From: Nitrospira sp.
GTDB taxonomy: Bacteria; Nitrospirota; Nitrospiria; Nitrospirales; Nitrospiraceae
Assembly (NCBI GenBank): GCA_031315995.1
Contig: JALDRG010000004.1
Span: forward strand, 186,001 to 250,000
Direction: 5' to 3'
DNA length: 64,000 bases
The notes under the pieces were generated by a model that did not search any database, had not been told where the DNA came from, and worked only from the letters and a program-made list of their open reading frames with translations. A program made the position numbers and the translations under genes. Positions within the stretch are counted from its first letter, which is position 1. Each line of letters begins with the position of its first letter. This document shows, one piece after another, positions 43,347 through 52,821 of this stretch.

Positions 43347-45830
43347 TCAATACCGACCCATCGGCATCGACTGCGCCGGCAGAGGATTCACGGATCGACC
43401 ATAGGGTCCGCCCGGGGCAGCCCACGGCAAGCCGCGATCCCCAACCAACAACGGGCCCAACACTGTCCGTGCCACGATCGTGCCGAAATTCTCCGTCCAT
43501 CCGATCCCGGTCATGCTCAGCATGAAGGAATAACTCTGACGATCCGGGAACTGCAGGTAGTAGAGCCCGAGCGACCAACACTTGCATGGATTTTGATAGA
43601 GTGCCACGACATCAAACTCCGGGCTGCGTCCTCCTTTGACATCGTAATATCCCTTTGCCCCCACGGTCCAACCCCAGGGCGTACGGAATCCTCCTCCCGC
43701 CGTGACAAACTGAATTTCATTCGTCGGAGCATAGACTTCGTTGAACGAGACCGGATTCCAAATATCCCCGCGCCGAACCCGGTTTCCGTCTCGGCTATAC
43801 CGCTGCCCCACTTCAACATACCAGTAATTGGATTGCTGAACGCGAAGGTCGGTATTCCACTGACTGAACGTCCCGCGATAGGGATCGAGGAAGGCATCCA
43901 CGGTCAGGTATGAATTCGTCGGCGGAAGAATCTGTCCCCCCGTCACGTTTTTCCCGAGGGCCTCGTTCATACCGGGCGGCCGAAAGAACTCGGGCGCGGT
44001 ATTGCCGATCACGGCTCGCATCCACAAGTCGGACATTTTCCGCCCCTGCACCTCCACGGTGGCCGGTTGGAGCGGCTGCGTGAGCGATCCGATGAACGGC
44101 AACACCCCGGAAGAAAAGTCGCGCGCGCGGGTCTGCACCGCGCCTAAATGGTAACTCTGCGCCAGAGTCAAATCCAGCCAGTTGAAGGATTGACCGTTCA
44201 CCTGCTGTTCGAGCAGCTTGGTCCGGAATGCATAGGTCAGCAGGTTTTTTTTCGGGATGTCATCGACCTGATCAATTTGGGCAATCTGGGACTGGTTACT
44301 TCCCGGGACGTATTCATATATCACGCTCGGTTCCATCGTGTGCAGAAAGCTACCTCCGTCGCCTCCACTATACCGGCGGCTCAGTTTCGATGAGGCGTCG
44401 ATCGCACCCCAAAACGTGTCCCGATGCAACGGGCTGGCCTCTTGAATGCCACGCGTGTAATAGACCTCCTTGAATTTGAAATGCGGCGTCAGGCCGATCA
44501 CATGTCCGACGTCGATCACCTCGGTGGTGATGCCCGGCATGAAATCCATGCGATTCACTGCAAACCCTTGTTCTCGATAAAAATTGACGAAATTTCCGTC
44601 GAGGTTCATGAGGAGCGGCAACCCGAACGGCGACGTATTCGGCAGTACGTATCCGACCTCCGGCAACCGCTGAAACGTGTCGGGACCGCCGGAATTCAAC
44701 GGCTGGAGGTACTGCCCCAGAAAGTAGGCGCTTCCGTAGGGCAAACGTTGGGTCGCCAGCAATGTCGATGCGCCGCTGGGCGACGCCCGCTGAGTCCCTG
44801 AATTGCTGAGCTGTTGGAGATACTGCCGATCCGATACGAATGACGCCTGCCCGCGAACCAGGAGGGTGTCCGTGACCTGCTGCACATGCTGGCCGGAGAT
44901 TAAGCCCCGCAGCCGCCGTTCGTCCGAGCTGGTCTGATCGACGCCTGCCACGTTCGGCAGTTGGGTCTGCTGCAGAAAGCTCGCGAACCACTGCCCGCTC
45001 GAGCGCCGGTTGAGATAATAACGATAGGTTAAATCGCTGCCGTATCCGAGATTGGAATAGTACGAGGGTGCGATCGTCAGATCCTGGCTGGGGCTGATGG
45101 CCCAGAAATAGCCTTGCTGGTAATGTAGTCCAAACCGGTTGTCGTAGCCTGGCGTGGGGATGAGGAACCCGCTATGACGATTACTCAGTGGGTACGTCAG
45201 GGTCGGCACGGGTATGATCGGCGTATCACGCATGCAGAGCCATGCTCGCTTCATGCCGATACTTTCGCCCATATTTATGTCAAGGTCGTCGAACTTGAAT
45301 CGCCAGGCCGGAACTTCGCCGTCTTTGGCATCGCAATTGGTGAACGTGCCCTCTTTGATGCGATAGTGATCTTCGGAAAGCCGCCGGATGCTGCGTCCGG
45401 TAAAAAACGAGTTGCTCTGCCTGATGTACATCGACCCCTGGGTGATGACTCCGGCTTCGGTATTCACGTTTAACTCCAACCGCTCCGACTTCAGATCGGC
45501 GTTCGGATCCTGAAAATGCACATGCCCGGTCGCCACCAGCGTGCCCGGCAGCGAGTTGATCGTGACATGATCGGCCGTGAGCCGAAACGGACCTTGCGTG
45601 ACCACCACCGAGCCGTCCGCCTCGTACACTTCTCGTTCCTGAAGATGGTCGATGCGTTCGGCGGTGACCGTGAGGGGCTGATTCGACTGTGAGGATGTGG
45701 TGATCGTCGACTGCGCCCGGGCAGACTCAAGCAGCAGGCATAACACCAAGAGGACAGAGAGCAGGACCACCGAGAGCGGACAACCGCTTGCCCGCCACCA
45801 TATCGAAGCCGAGTCGCGGTCTGGCCCCAT
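43347..45830 (-). CDS. lptD: LPS-assembly protein LptD (outer membrane)
   Basis: 827 residues. It forms the outer-membrane barrel that inserts lipopolysaccharide. A signal peptide ends near ARAQS (about residue 42). Residues 50-150 hold the OstA/LptA-like jellyroll (EVYEADGSVVVTQGPFRLTADHV, VATGHVHFQD). The rest is a strand-rich barrel with alternating aromatic residues (YSRDGNRVRRGDIWNPVSFN, VGAKGYYDVKG). Cys pairs near the N-terminus (FTNCDA, WLCMRD) and near the end (NPCKCWS) could form the disulfides that LptD needs. It starts one base after the folC stop. LptE is not in the window. Confidence 0.9.
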   Translation of the reverse strand: MGPDRDSASIWWRASGCPLSVVLLSVLLVLCLLLESARAQSTITTSSQSNQPLTVTAERIDHLQEREVYEADGSVVVTQGPFRLTADHVTINSLPGTLVATGHVHFQDPNADLKSERLELNVNTEAGVITQGSMYIRQSNSFFTGRSIRRLSEDHYRIKEGTFTNCDAKDGEVPAWRFKFDDLDINMGESIGMKRAWLCMRDTPIIPVPTLTYPLSNRHSGFLIPTPGYDNRFGLHYQQGYFWAISPSQDLTIAPSYYSNLGYGSDLTYRYYLNRRSSGQWFASFLQQTQLPNVAGVDQTSSDERRLRGLISGQHVQQVTDTLLVRGQASFVSDRQYLQQLSNSGTQRASPSGASTLLATQRLPYGSAYFLGQYLQPLNSGGPDTFQRLPEVGYVLPNTSPFGLPLLMNLDGNFVNFYREQGFAVNRMDFMPGITTEVIDVGHVIGLTPHFKFKEVYYTRGIQEASPLHRDTFWGAIDASSKLSRRYSGGDGGSFLHTMEPSVIYEYVPGSNQSQIAQIDQVDDIPKKNLLTYAFRTKLLEQQVNGQSFNWLDLTLAQSYHLGAVQTRARDFSSGVLPFIGSLTQPLQPATVEVQGRKMSDLWMRAVIGNTAPEFFRPPGMNEALGKNVTGGQILPPTNSYLTVDAFLDPYRGTFSQWNTDLRVQQSNYWYVEVGQRYSRDGNRVRRGDIWNPVSFNEVYAPTNEIQFVTAGGGFRTPWGWTVGAKGYYDVKGGRSPEFDVVALYQNPCKCWSLGLYYLQFPDRQSYSFMLSMTGIGWTENFGTIVARTVLGPLLVGDRGLPWAAPGGPYGRSVNPLPAQSMPMGRY

Positions 45831-45831
45831 C

Positions 45832-47136
45832 TCAACCACGAACAGGTGAGAGGGAACACCCTCGGAGAAGGGCCTTGATCTCGCCGACCAGCATCAAGGA
45901 GCCCGTGACACAGATCAGATCGGACGGAGCGGCGGCTCGTTTCGCGGAGGCTAGGGCGTCAGCCGGAGTCGCCGCCACCTCGGCGGAGGGCGCACAGCTT
46001 CGAAGTAACAGGAGCAATTCCGATCCCGTGGAGGCACGCGGCAGATCCGCCTGTGTCAGAATAAGCCTATCCACCTGCGGCAACAATGGCGCAAGAAATT
46101 CGCGCGGATGTTTATCGCGCATCATCCCCACAATCAGGCTGATCCGCGCATCCGGCCTGGCACGCCGCCAGTCGGCAAGATACTCGGCCAGCGCAGCCGC
46201 GGCAGCGGGATTGTGCGCCCCATCAAGCATCACCGTCGGCGCATCGCCGACAATTTCCAGTCGGCCTTCCCACGCGACATGCTGCAACCCGCTCCGTACC
46301 GCCGCCTCCGGCACGACGAGCCCCCTCTCGCGGGTCAACTCGATCAAGGCTAGGGCGCAGGCGAGGTTGTCGAGTTGAAACCGTCCCTGAAGCGGCACAG
46401 AGAGATGCTCGTACTGCGCGGCCATCCCGACATACCGACAATCAGCCGCCGAGATACCGTGACAGTGAAACTCGCGATCCAACCCATAGACGGGAGCCCC
46501 CACCGCCGATGCGCGCTGTTCAATCACCCGACGAGGCGAGGCCTCGAGACGACCGAGCACCACAGGCACGGCTGGTTTGACAATGCCCGCCTTCTCAAAG
46601 GCAATGGCGTCCAACGTCGAACCGAGATAGGCTTCATGGTCCAGACCGATCGTCGTGATCGCGGATGCCAGCGGCTCCACTACGTTGGTGGCGTCGAATC
46701 GTCCACCCAACCCGACTTCAAGTACCGCCACCTCAACGCGGCATTCGCAAAAGTATTGGAACGCCAGCGCCGTGGTGAACTCAAAAAACGTTGGAGCAAG
46801 ATCCGGCTCGGCGGCGCCCCGCAACGTCTCGACCAGCCTGCTGACGCGCGCCTCCGGAATCATGGCGCCGTTCACACGGACACGCTCGCGGAAGTCGATC
46901 AGGTGCGGTGAGGTGTAGAGGCCGACACGATATCCGGCCGCCTGCAGCATGGCGGCGGTCATCGCCGCCGTCGAACCCTTTCCATTGGTCCCGCCGATGT
47001 GGAGGATCGGATACCGGCGATGCGGCTCACCCACCCTGGTCAGCAAGGCGCGAATCGTCTCCAGGCCCAACTTGATGCCGTGCTGCTGCAGGCCAAAGAG
47101 AAACTGTACGGTCGCGGAATAGGTCATCGTGGTCAT
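45832..47136 (-). CDS. folC: Bifunctional folylpolyglutamate/dihydrofolate synthase
   Basis: 434 residues. It adds glutamate to dihydropteroate or to folates using ATP. The P-loop is HIGGTNGKGSTAAM; the folate-binding ring segment YTSPHLIDFRERV, the Mur-ligase-type VGLGGRFDATNV, GLDHEAYLGSTLDAIAFEKAGI and VMLDGAHNPAAAAAL follow. Length matches the family. It is 19 bases after accD, the usual accD-folC neighbourhood of many bacteria. Confidence 0.95.
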   Translation of the reverse strand: MTTMTYSATVQFLFGLQQHGIKLGLETIRALLTRVGEPHRRYPILHIGGTNGKGSTAAMTAAMLQAAGYRVGLYTSPHLIDFRERVRVNGAMIPEARVSRLVETLRGAAEPDLAPTFFEFTTALAFQYFCECRVEVAVLEVGLGGRFDATNVVEPLASAITTIGLDHEAYLGSTLDAIAFEKAGIVKPAVPVVLGRLEASPRRVIEQRASAVGAPVYGLDREFHCHGISAADCRYVGMAAQYEHLSVPLQGRFQLDNLACALALIELTRERGLVVPEAAVRSGLQHVAWEGRLEIVGDAPTVMLDGAHNPAAAAALAEYLADWRRARPDARISLIVGMMRDKHPREFLAPLLPQVDRLILTQADLPRASTGSELLLLLRSCAPSAEVAATPADALASAKRAAAPSDLICVTGSLMLVGEIKALLRGCSLSPVRG

Positions 47137-47155
47137 TCGAAAGCGGCGGTCCGCG

Positions 47156-47992
47156 CTAGAAATGTCCGACCAGTGTGCTGACCGCTTCTTTCAACTGCTT
47201 CCGTTCGACGATCATGTCGATCATCCCATGATCCAGCAAAAACTCGGCCCGCTGAAACTGGTCCGGCAATTGTTGCTTGATGGTTTGCTCAATGACGCGC
47301 GGACCGGCAAACCCGATCAAGGCTTTTGGTTCGGCGATGATGACATCCCCCAGCATGGCGATGCTGGCGGTGACGCCGCCGAAGGTCGGATCCGCTAAGA
47401 TGGAAATGAAGGGAACCTTGGCCTCGCCCAACTTCGCCACCGCCGCGGACGTCTTCGCCATCTGCATGAGCGACAGAATCCCCTCCTGCATGCGGGCCCC
47501 TCCCGAAGCTGTCACGAGGATCAACGGCCATCGTCCCGCCAAGGCTCGATCGACGGCGCGACAGATCTTTTCGCCGACCACCGACCCCATACTCCCGCCC
47601 ATAAACCCGAAGTCGAAGACGCACAGCGCCACTTTGCGCCCATTGATCGCCCCTTGGCCGATGACCATGGCGTCTTTGCGGCCGGTCTTCTCTTGTTGCG
47701 ATTTGATCCGGTCTGTATACGGGCGCGTATCGTGGAACTGCAGCGGGTCTTGCGGCTCCAACTCGGCATCCCACTCTTTGAAAGTCCCGAGATCGAGCAG
47801 CAGATTGATGCGCTCAATCACCGAAATGGGAAAGTGATAATCACACTTCGGGCAGACCTTGTTGTTCCGGTCCACCTCCTTGCGATACACGATCTCTCGG
47901 CAGTGGTTACATTTCAGCCACATGCCCTCCGCCGTTTTGGAGCGCTTGGGGGGCTCGGCTTCTTCAGTTTTTCCTTTTTTAAACCATGCCAT
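47156..47992 (-). CDS. accD: Acetyl-CoA carboxylase carboxyltransferase subunit beta
   Basis: 278 residues. Part of the enzyme that makes malonyl-CoA for fatty-acid synthesis. A four-Cys zinc finger lies at residues 28-48 ([16 protein letters not shown]). The carboxyltransferase core contains [35 protein letters not shown] and [22 protein letters not shown], with the oxyanion-hole glycines. It starts 10 bases after the MBL gene and precedes folC. accA is not here. Confidence 0.96.
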   Translation of the reverse strand: MAWFKKGKTEEAEPPKRSKTAEGMWLKCNHCREIVYRKEVDRNNKVCPKCDYHFPISVIERINLLLDLGTFKEWDAELEPQDPLQFHDTRPYTDRIKSQQEKTGRKDAMVIGQGAINGRKVALCVFDFGFMGGSMGSVVGEKICRAVDRALAGRWPLILVTASGGARMQEGILSLMQMAKTSAAVAKLGEAKVPFISILADPTFGGVTASIAMLGDVIIAEPKALIGFAGPRVIEQTIKQQLPDQFQRAEFLLDHGMIDMIVERKQLKEAVSTLVGHF

Positions 47993-48002
47993 CTGTGGTC
48001 AC

Positions 48003-48797
48003 CTATAGTACAAGGGTTTGGCCCTCTTCCAGCGCGGTCAAATAACGGATGCCCAGTTGCCCCAGCTCCTGCAGGATTTGCTCGCGAAACCGCGGCTTGA
48101 GATGGTAGGCGTAGACGGGCAACTCAGGTCGCGCCAACTTGGCGAATTCCTCAGCCAGTAACGCCGGAGTCAGGTGTTTCGTCAGCCGCGCCAATTCGCC
48201 GAGCTCATTGGGAAACGAACTTTCAATAAACGCTGCCCGTAATCCGGTCGCATCCTTGGCCGCATGCCAGAGCCTGTCTGTTTGATAGGTATCGCCGCTG
48301 TAGAGCACCGTCTGCGCCCCTTCGCGCAGGAGGAACCCTACGGTCGGAACGACATGGTTGACTCGAATCGGCGTCACACCCAGCCCGCAGAATAGATCTT
48401 CTCGTCCCGCCCGAAGCTCGTGCGGCACAAAGACCGGCCTGGCGGGATCCGGCAACTGAAAGAAATCGGGGTACACCGTGCCATTAAAAATGTGCGCGCG
48501 CAACCCATCCAAGACTTCGGGAATGGCCGCGATGACCACCGGCGCATCGATGTCGCCGACCAAGTTATCGGCCAGCGTCGGCAACTCACGAATATGATCG
48601 AAATGCAGATGGGTCAGCAGGACCACCCGGATCCGCCGCTGCTCAATAAGGAACAATCGCGACCCGATGGTTCCCGCATCTACCAGCACCTGGTCATTGA
48701 CCAGAAATCCGCAGGTCCCGCACTGAATCGGACCCTTCGCCCCATGCACCATCTGCCCGGAGCCATGACAGCCCAGCACGCGGACCTTCATGGCCAT
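48003..48797 (-). CDS. Metallo-beta-lactamase-fold hydrolase, class II cAMP-phosphodiesterase-like
   Basis: 264 residues, cytoplasmic. The metal-binding pattern is LLTHLHFDHI (H-x-H-x-D-H), with further His/Asp in VNHVVPTVGF, VLYSGDTYQTD and AYHLKP. The layout, with an early GCHGSG and FLVNDQVLVDAGT, is like the class II 3',5'-cyclic-nucleotide phosphodiesterases and RNase Z relatives. The substrate is not known; cyclic nucleotides or other phosphodiesters are possible. It precedes accD in the same direction. Confidence 0.82.
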   Translation of the reverse strand: MAMKVRVLGCHGSGQMVHGAKGPIQCGTCGFLVNDQVLVDAGTIGSRLFLIEQRRIRVVLLTHLHFDHIRELPTLADNLVGDIDAPVVIAAIPEVLDGLRAHIFNGTVYPDFFQLPDPARPVFVPHELRAGREDLFCGLGVTPIRVNHVVPTVGFLLREGAQTVLYSGDTYQTDRLWHAAKDATGLRAAFIESSFPNELGELARLTKHLTPALLAEEFAKLARPELPVYAYHLKPRFREQILQELGQLGIRYLTALEEGQTLVL

Positions 48798-49001
48798 GGA
48801 TCACCGGCACGTTCCTCGTATCCCAGCGCTCCCTCGGAAGTTTGTGGATGAGTGCTCCGCACTGCGCGGCAGAATACCATACCTCTTTGAACCACGCACA
48901 CAGATTTGCACGATCGGCCGAGTATCGACCGATCCAAGCTCGATCACAACACAGCCCTCACCTGTCCACGAATGCGACAGTGTCGATAGGAACAGGATCG
49001 G

Positions 49002-49709
49002 CTAGGACCAGCCGCCGCCCATCCCGATCCGAACCATCATCAGCAGACCCAACCCGATACTCGCGAGACAAGCCAGTCCCTGCACCATCCGATAGGCCCG
49101 AGGTCCGAATGCCAGCGCATAGACCACCGGCAGACTGAGTATCGCCCCAACGCCGACCATCCCGAGAATCGACCCGACGCCGAATACCACGATATATCCG
49201 ATGCCCTGGCCGATTCCCGTGACCGTCGAGAGCACGATCAACATGAGCGCGGCCGATCCCGCCAGCCCATGCGCCATCCCGATCACCAGGGGCCGGAGGG
49301 ACCCCTGATACCAATGTCCATGCGCGTGATCCGGCTGCCAGTGATGGCTGTGCAAATGAACATGCGGTCGCCCCTCATGCTCATGTGTATGGAGGTGCCA
49401 TTGCTCGCGATACATCCGTCGGGCCAGCGAAAGCCCGAGCACCACCAGCATGACGCCGACGACAAATTCAAACGCGGTGGCCAGCGTGTCTGGAATCGTG
49501 AGGTTCAACGCCAACAATAGGGTTCCGACACACAACAACATCAGCGTGTGTCCGAGCCCCCAAAACAATCCGATGGCGGTCGAGGCCTGAACCGTCGGAC
49601 GTTCGGCCAATACTGTGGAGAGCGCAGCAAGATGGTCCGCGTCCAAGGCGTGACGAAGCCCCAGCACGAATCCGAGACTCAAGATGGTCAAGGTATGAGG
49701 ATCGAACAT
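49002..49709 (-). CDS. Nickel/cobalt transporter-like protein (UreH/NiCoT type)
   Basis: 235 residues with about six membrane helices. The first helix has RHALDADHLAAL, the H-x4-D-H signature of nickel/cobalt transporters. The cytoplasmic loop is His-rich (HLHTHEHEGRPHVHLHSHHW), typical of metal binding. Shorter than classic NiCoT (about 330), it fits the UreH-like subgroup. It probably moves nickel or cobalt across the inner membrane. It lies just after the moaCDEA genes; there is no urease or hydrogenase gene in the window. Confidence 0.85.
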   Translation of the reverse strand: MFDPHTLTILSLGFVLGLRHALDADHLAALSTVLAERPTVQASTAIGLFWGLGHTLMLLCVGTLLLALNLTIPDTLATAFEFVVGVMLVVLGLSLARRMYREQWHLHTHEHEGRPHVHLHSHHWQPDHAHGHWYQGSLRPLVIGMAHGLAGSAALMLIVLSTVTGIGQGIGYIVVFGVGSILGMVGVGAILSLPVVYALAFGPRAYRMVQGLACLASIGLGLLMMVRIGMGGGWS

Positions 49710-49772
49710 CCGCTGCTCCGCGAGAGGTGAGGCGACTGCCCCGATGACAACAGCAGCAGCATCAACTGACGA

Positions 49773-50840
49773 TCAGCCCCCTCGCGCATGCATTTCCAGG
49801 TGGGGATCTTCGCGTAGACGATTGATCTCAATGAGTCGTTGCTCCCGCAGACCCAGCGTTTCCAGGGCTTTGCGCTCTTCAGCCCCTCGATCCGCCCGTC
49901 CTTCCCAGGCGGCGGTGATCAACGCCTTCAGTTCATCGCGGGAACGGCCCTGTCGCAGCGGCGCCCGCAGGTCCAGGCCGTCCTTCGCATACAGACAGAG
50001 ATACCACATGCCGTCCGCCGTAAGCCGGCTTCGATCGCAGGAGCGGCAAAAGGGCGTGGTGGTGGACGGAATAATGCCGAAGCTGGTGCCGTCCGGTAAT
50101 AGGAACCGCTCCGCCGGCGCGACACTGTTCTCGACGATCGGGTGCACCTCGCCGTAGTGTCGGCCGATCTGTTCCAGCATCTCCGCCCGCGAGAGTACCT
50201 GGTTCATGGACCAATCCGTCGCTCCGCCGACATCCATGTACTCAATGAATCGCACCTCGCCGCCGACCGTTTTGCCATACTCGATGAGATCGACGAGTTC
50301 GTCGTCGTTGTACCCTTTGATGATGACCGTATCGAATTTCAGCGACGGGAACCCTGCCTGCACCACCGCCTTGATGCCGTCGAAGACCTGATGATGGAGA
50401 TCACGCTTGGTCAAGGTGCGGAAACGGTCGGCGCGCAAAGTATCCAGACTGATCGTCACGCGATTCAAGCCGGCGAACGACAGATCGGCAGCCTGGTCCG
50501 CCATGAGCACGCCGTTGCTGGTGAGGGCGATCTCGGTGATCCGGCGGTTCTCAGACAACTGCCGGACGAACCGCGGCAGGTCCCGACGCAACAATGGCTC
50601 CCCGCCTGTGAGCCGAACCTTGTCTACCCCCAATTCCGTGAAGATCGACGTCAATTCAGCCATCTCTTCAAAGGTCAGGATAGTATCGCGCGGCAACCAG
50701 GCGTAATCATCTTCGGGCATACAATACTTGCACCGAAGGTTGCAGCGGTCGGTCACGGATAGACGCAGGCTGCGGAGCGGACGCCCTAACCGGTCGACAA
50801 TCGTGGGAGCGGGTGTATCAAGAGTGCGGTGGTCCATCAT
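49773..50840 (-). CDS. moaA: GTP 3',8-cyclase MoaA
   Basis: 355 residues. A radical-SAM enzyme that starts molybdopterin synthesis from GTP. The first cluster is in CNLRCKYCMPEDDY; the second iron-sulfur site is CRSCDRSRLTADGMWYLCL. LTGGEPLLRRDLPRFV and IEYMDVGGATDWS are also typical. The C-terminus ends in Gly-Gly (HARGG), as needed for MoaA activity. It is the last gene of the operon, 48 bases after moaE. Confidence 0.96.
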   Translation of the reverse strand: MMDHRTLDTPAPTIVDRLGRPLRSLRLSVTDRCNLRCKYCMPEDDYAWLPRDTILTFEEMAELTSIFTELGVDKVRLTGGEPLLRRDLPRFVRQLSENRRITEIALTSNGVLMADQAADLSFAGLNRVTISLDTLRADRFRTLTKRDLHHQVFDGIKAVVQAGFPSLKFDTVIIKGYNDDELVDLIEYGKTVGGEVRFIEYMDVGGATDWSMNQVLSRAEMLEQIGRHYGEVHPIVENSVAPAERFLLPDGTSFGIIPSTTTPFCRSCDRSRLTADGMWYLCLYAKDGLDLRAPLRQGRSRDELKALITAAWEGRADRGAEERKALETLGLREQRLIEINRLREDPHLEMHARGG

Positions 50841-50888
50841 GACTCGAAGGCGCGAGCCTCTCCCTCGGACAGCTGGCCCCTGACAGGG

Positions 50889-51362
50889 CTATGGGTGCTC
50901 CTCGACCCACACCTCTCCTTCAGGGGTGTGCTCGAGTTTCCAAATCGGCGTAATTTGCTTCAGTTCGTCGATCGCCCATTGACAGGCGCGGAAGGCCTCG
51001 GCGCGATGCTCCGCTCCCGCGATGATCAACACAATGTTGTCTCCGATACCGATCTCGCCGTACCGGTGTAACACCAGGACTTCGATCACGTCGAAATCCT
51101 TCAGGGCGCGCTCCCGAATTTCGCGTAGTTTTTTCTGCGCCATGCCTTCGTAGTGCTCAAACGTGATGCCGTCCACATCCTTTCCCTTCGAACGATCGCG
51201 GGCTGTGCCGAGGAACATGGCAATGCCGCCGATCCGCTTGGAGCGCCGGCGCACCCGCCTCAGCTCCTCGTCGATCGAGAAATCTTCTCGTTGCACGCGG
51301 ACCAGCATCGCCTCGTCATCGGTCGCGGGCTGATCAGCCTTGGTAATGTGCTCAAGACTCAT
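50889..51362 (-). CDS. moaE: Molybdopterin synthase catalytic subunit
   Basis: 157 residues, slightly longer than usual by an N-terminal 25 residues. With MoaD it makes molybdopterin dithiolene. Motifs are GGIAMFLGTARDRSKGKDV, LEYEHYEGMA-like ITFEHYEGMAQKKLREI, LHRYGEIGIGDNIVLI, AEHRAEAFRACQWAIDELK and PIWKLEHTPEGEVWVEE with the catalytic Lys. It starts nine bases after moaD. Confidence 0.95.
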   Translation of the reverse strand: MSLEHITKADQPATDDEAMLVRVQREDFSIDEELRRVRRRSKRIGGIAMFLGTARDRSKGKDVDGITFEHYEGMAQKKLREIRERALKDFDVIEVLVLHRYGEIGIGDNIVLIIAGAEHRAEAFRACQWAIDELKQITPIWKLEHTPEGEVWVEEHP

Positions 51363-51371
51363 CGGATGCTC

Positions 51372-51629
51372 CTATCGATTGCCGCCGGCAAAGGGCGGTA
51401 ACAGCGCGATTTCATCTCCGTCCTTCACCTCAAGGTCCTCGTGCGCGATCTCCTGGTTGACCGACACCAGCACCTTTTTCTTCTGCAGCAATTCGCCGAT
51501 CTTCGGATAGGCCGCGTCGATCACGGACACCAAGTCTTTCACCCGCTTCCCGTCGGGCAGCGCCAGGGACAACGTGCCCTGATTACCGGCCAGCATCTTT
51601 GTCATGCCGAAGAGCTGTATCATCACCAT
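51372..51629 (-). CDS. moaD: Molybdopterin synthase sulfur-carrier subunit, C-terminus extended past Gly-Gly
   Basis: 85 residues, ubiquitin-like fold: MVMIQLFGMTKMLAGN, a middle LPDGKRVKDLVSVI and LEVKDGDEIALLPPFAGG. MoaD normally ends exactly with Gly-Gly, whose carboxylate is thiolated. Here two residues (Asn-Arg) follow before the stop; the stop codon was checked base by base. The tail must be removed or tolerated for function. Starts one base after the moaC stop. Confidence 0.93.
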   Translation of the reverse strand: MVMIQLFGMTKMLAGNQGTLSLALPDGKRVKDLVSVIDAAYPKIGELLQKKKVLVSVNQEIAHEDLEVKDGDEIALLPPFAGGNR

Positions 51630-51630
51630 C

Positions 51631-52128
51631 TCAGCCGACTTTCCGTGTATAGAGGCCGGACTTGCCGCCGGACTTCGTCAAGAGGCAGATGTCGCCGAAG
51701 CTCATGCCCCGATCCACCGCCTTGCACATATCGTAGATCGTCAACGCGGCGACCGAGGCGGCGGTCATGGCTTCCATTTCCACGCCGGTCGGACCGGTGG
51801 TCTTCGCCGTCGCGGTTACGGTGATCGAGCACCGTCCCTCACGATCCGGATGAGAGTCCTCGTGAAAGGAAATGTCGACGCTGGTGAGGAGAATAGGATG
51901 GCACATGGGAATCAAGTCCGGGGTCTTCTTCGCTCCCATCACCCCGGCGACTTGGGCGACGGACAGCACATCACCCTTGGCGATTTTTCCGTGCTGAATC
52001 TTTTCAAGCGTGTTCGGTTGAAGAAAAACGATGGCTTGCGCGGTCGCAAGACGCTCCGTCGAGGCCTTCGCCCCGACATCGACCATCCGTGCCCGCCCCG
52101 ACTCATTGAAATGCGTGAACTCAGCCAT
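51631..52128 (-). CDS. moaC: Cyclic pyranopterin monophosphate synthase MoaC
   Basis: 165 residues. It completes cyclic pyranopterin formation after MoaA. Typical motifs are MVDVGAKASTERLATAQAIV, KGDVLSVAQVAGVMGAKKT, LIPMCHPILLTSVDI, TGVEMEAMTAASVAALTIYDM and GGKSGLYTRK. It is the first gene of the operon, with a strong promoter 43 bases upstream. Confidence 0.96.
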   Translation of the reverse strand: MAEFTHFNESGRARMVDVGAKASTERLATAQAIVFLQPNTLEKIQHGKIAKGDVLSVAQVAGVMGAKKTPDLIPMCHPILLTSVDISFHEDSHPDREGRCSITVTATAKTTGPTGVEMEAMTAASVAALTIYDMCKAVDRGMSFGDICLLTKSGGKSGLYTRKVG

Positions 52129-52170
52129 TCTCTACGCCAAATCAGTTGGTTGTCGCGTTAGAACCGCCGA

Positions 52171-52200
52171 ATTATAGGAGCCCCTGAAAATGGGAGTCAA
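52171..52200 (-). promoter_or_regulatory. Strong sigma-70 promoter for moaCDEA
   Basis: TTGACT, an 18-base spacer and a perfect TATAAT on the minus strand. Transcription would start near 52164, leaving only about 36 bases before moaC, too little for a molybdenum-cofactor riboswitch. Confidence 0.75.
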
Positions 52201-52425
52201 GCCAGGTTCGGCTGATCATTTCGCGTCACGCTCTTTGGGAGCATAATGCGTAGATCCCTGCCTGAACCCCGCGGCGGCCCAGACCAACAGGCGTCCTCTC
52301 CACCTCGCCGCGGTGGCATCTGCCTCCTCCACCTCATGAGATGCCATGCAATCGCCACCAAGGATCGAGTAGAGTGAGCCCGAGAGTACAGACGAGCCTG
52401 ACGAGCCTGATGGTTTGGAGGAACA

Positions 52426-52737
52426 ATGGCGAGATCGAGAAGACCTGAGTTGGAAAAAGATAACCCGACCGCCCCGCAGCTCTATGTCGGGCCCCGGAGA
52501 AGGCGCGCCCTATCCCGCGCGACCTCGTCGACGCGGCCCTACGCGCAAGGCGGAATGGCCGAGACATTGCAGGCCTTGACGGGAGCTGCGGAACGGTTCG
52601 TGAATGGCGTGCCGTATGTGCAAGAATTAGACAAGGAACGGAACGCACTGTTGGAGGCGATCACGCAGGCACACCAGATCTTGTCGGGCGAACAGCTTCC
52701 TCCAACGCGACCGGCGCGAGGATCGAAGAAGCAGTAG
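52426..52737 (+). CDS. Small protein of unknown function
   Basis: 103 residues with a clear GGAGGA site. The N-terminal third is basic and Pro/Arg-rich (RPELEKDNPTAPQLYV, PRRRRALSRATSS). The middle forms a helix (AETLQALTGAAERFVNGVPYV) and the end is basic again. It has no signal peptide. A DNA- or RNA-binding protein is conceivable; I do not recognise the family. A strong terminator follows. Confidence 0.7.
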   Translation: MARSRRPELEKDNPTAPQLYVGPRRRRALSRATSSTRPYAQGGMAETLQALTGAAERFVNGVPYVQELDKERNALLEAITQAHQILSGEQLPPTRPARGSKKQ

Positions 52738-52750
52738 CCGGATAGCGACC

Positions 52751-52784
52751 GGGGGGCAGCCACATCAGTGACTGCCCCCCGTTT
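52751..52784 (+). terminator. Rho-independent terminator
   Basis: Nine GC-rich pairs (GGGGGGCAG with CTGCCCCCC) with an inner CAC/GTG extension, then GTTTCAC. It ends the 103-residue gene before the converging Tim44-like gene. Confidence 0.75.
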
Positions 52785-52821
52785 CACACCTGGGCCGACG
52801 TACCCTGCCTGACTCTATGGC

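Noticed and set aside
48798..49001. Possible gene between the MBL-fold gene and the Ni/Co transporter gene
   Set aside because: The gap of about 200 bases has only antisense-like frames rich in Ser and Arg, and no start signals.
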